Source: Parendozoicomonas callyspongiae (GTDB lineage: Bacteria > Pseudomonadota > Gammaproteobacteria > Pseudomonadales > Endozoicomonadaceae). From it: a stretch of DNA of 64,000 bases. Positions 63,659 to 64,000 of this stretch are shown here, in pieces. The stretch lies in assembly GCF_023502345.1 (NCBI RefSeq), contig NZ_JAMFLX010000010.1, positions 62,001 through 126,000 on the forward strand, given 5' to 3'. The notes below the pieces were generated by a model that worked only from the letters and a program-made list of their open reading frames with translations, was not told the origin of the DNA and did no database searches. Positions within the stretch are counted from its first letter, which is position 1. The number at the start of each line of letters is the position of its first letter. A program made the position numbers and the translations under genes.

Positions 63659-64000
63659 AGGTAGACGCTATTGGTTATATTTGTAGTCTCTGTAACTGGA
63701 AATAGTGTGCGAGTTTGATTGTTTATTCATTGGTAATAAAAGAAGGGTGAATTAATACCTATTTGATAGGTGGTTATTGGTACGTGTCAAATACGTGGAG
63801 CTATGTAGTTAATACGATAATTAAAACTTATTAAATTACTTTGGTAATAAAACTAATTTAACGAGGTTCTTGATTATGAGTTGCTTAGATGAAAATGATT
63901 CTTAATTAGCGAATCGTTCTCGAGTTTTGTTAAGAATCTGTTACAACAAAAGTTTAGTGCGCAATTTTTTTTGAGTCTGCAGATAGCCATGCCTTACAGA
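63659..64000. other. AT-rich right end without a gene
   Basis: No coding frame or repeat of note is seen in these 342 bases. AT-rich runs upstream of the 612-aa gene may hold its promoter. Confidence 0.4.

Noticed and set aside
1-64000. CRISPR arrays, tRNA or rRNA genes
   Set aside because: No regularly spaced repeats and no cloverleaf or rRNA signature noticed on either strand.

Overview
The window looks like a chromosomal segment of a marine, host-associated gammaproteobacterium. An Endozoicomonas-like member of the Oceanospirillales is my best inference, from the mix of ordinary gammaproteobacterial housekeeping genes (pckA, brnQ, yceH, yacL), a large flagellar locus, and long eukaryote-like proteins (Death-like domains, zinc-finger-like Cys clusters, Pro-rich tails, a PPxY motif). 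No rRNA, tRNA, CRISPR array, transposase or integrase was recognised.

Layout. 1-6.6 kb: an edge-truncated AT-rich ORF of unknown function, an orphan CobE/CbiG-C-like gene, pckA, a methyltransferase and brnQ. 6.6-17.6 kb (minus strand): the late and motor genes of a lateral-type (Laf) flagellum in the order lafU(motB)-lafT(motA)-lafS(sigma-28)-fliL-fliK-fliT-fliS-fliD-flaG-like and three tandem flagellins, each with its own terminator. 17.9-20.3 kb: a FliB-type lysine N-methylase, a small coiled-coil ORF and a YgjV-plus-acetyltransferase-like protein. 20.3-31.5 kb: flgL-K-J-I-H-G-F-E-D-C-B on the minus strand, then divergent flgA-flgM-flgN on the plus strand.

31.6-42.9 kb separates the two flagellar blocks. 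It holds yceH, a split transketolase with an SCP2-like partner, a HopJ-family gene, a 1037-aa exported Cys-rich protein, a protein with four Death-like repeats, yacL, a PPxY-bearing small protein and a signal-less solute-binding-like protein. 42.9-58.9 kb: the second flagellar block, fliJ-I-H-G-F-E, an NtrC-type regulator, its sensor kinase and motY on the minus strand, then divergent fliM-N-O-P-Q-R-flhB-flhA on the plus strand. 59-63.7 kb: two paralogous exported proteins built from a shared, unrecognised helical repeat.

Together the flagellar genes supply rod, hook, filament, export gate, ATPase complex, switch, stator, T-ring protein, sigma-28/anti-sigma pair and a sigma-54 activator, so they are close to a full flagellum. 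Missing from the window are che genes, flhF/flhG, the CheY-binding N-terminus of FliM and the muramidase half of FlgJ. The most interesting signals are a conserved SD/anti-SD inverted repeat upstream of all three flagellins, the FliB-flagellin association, the Death-like repeat protein next to a large exported Cys-rich protein, the two-member repeat family at the right end, and a 25-bp perfect inverted repeat between flgB and flgA.
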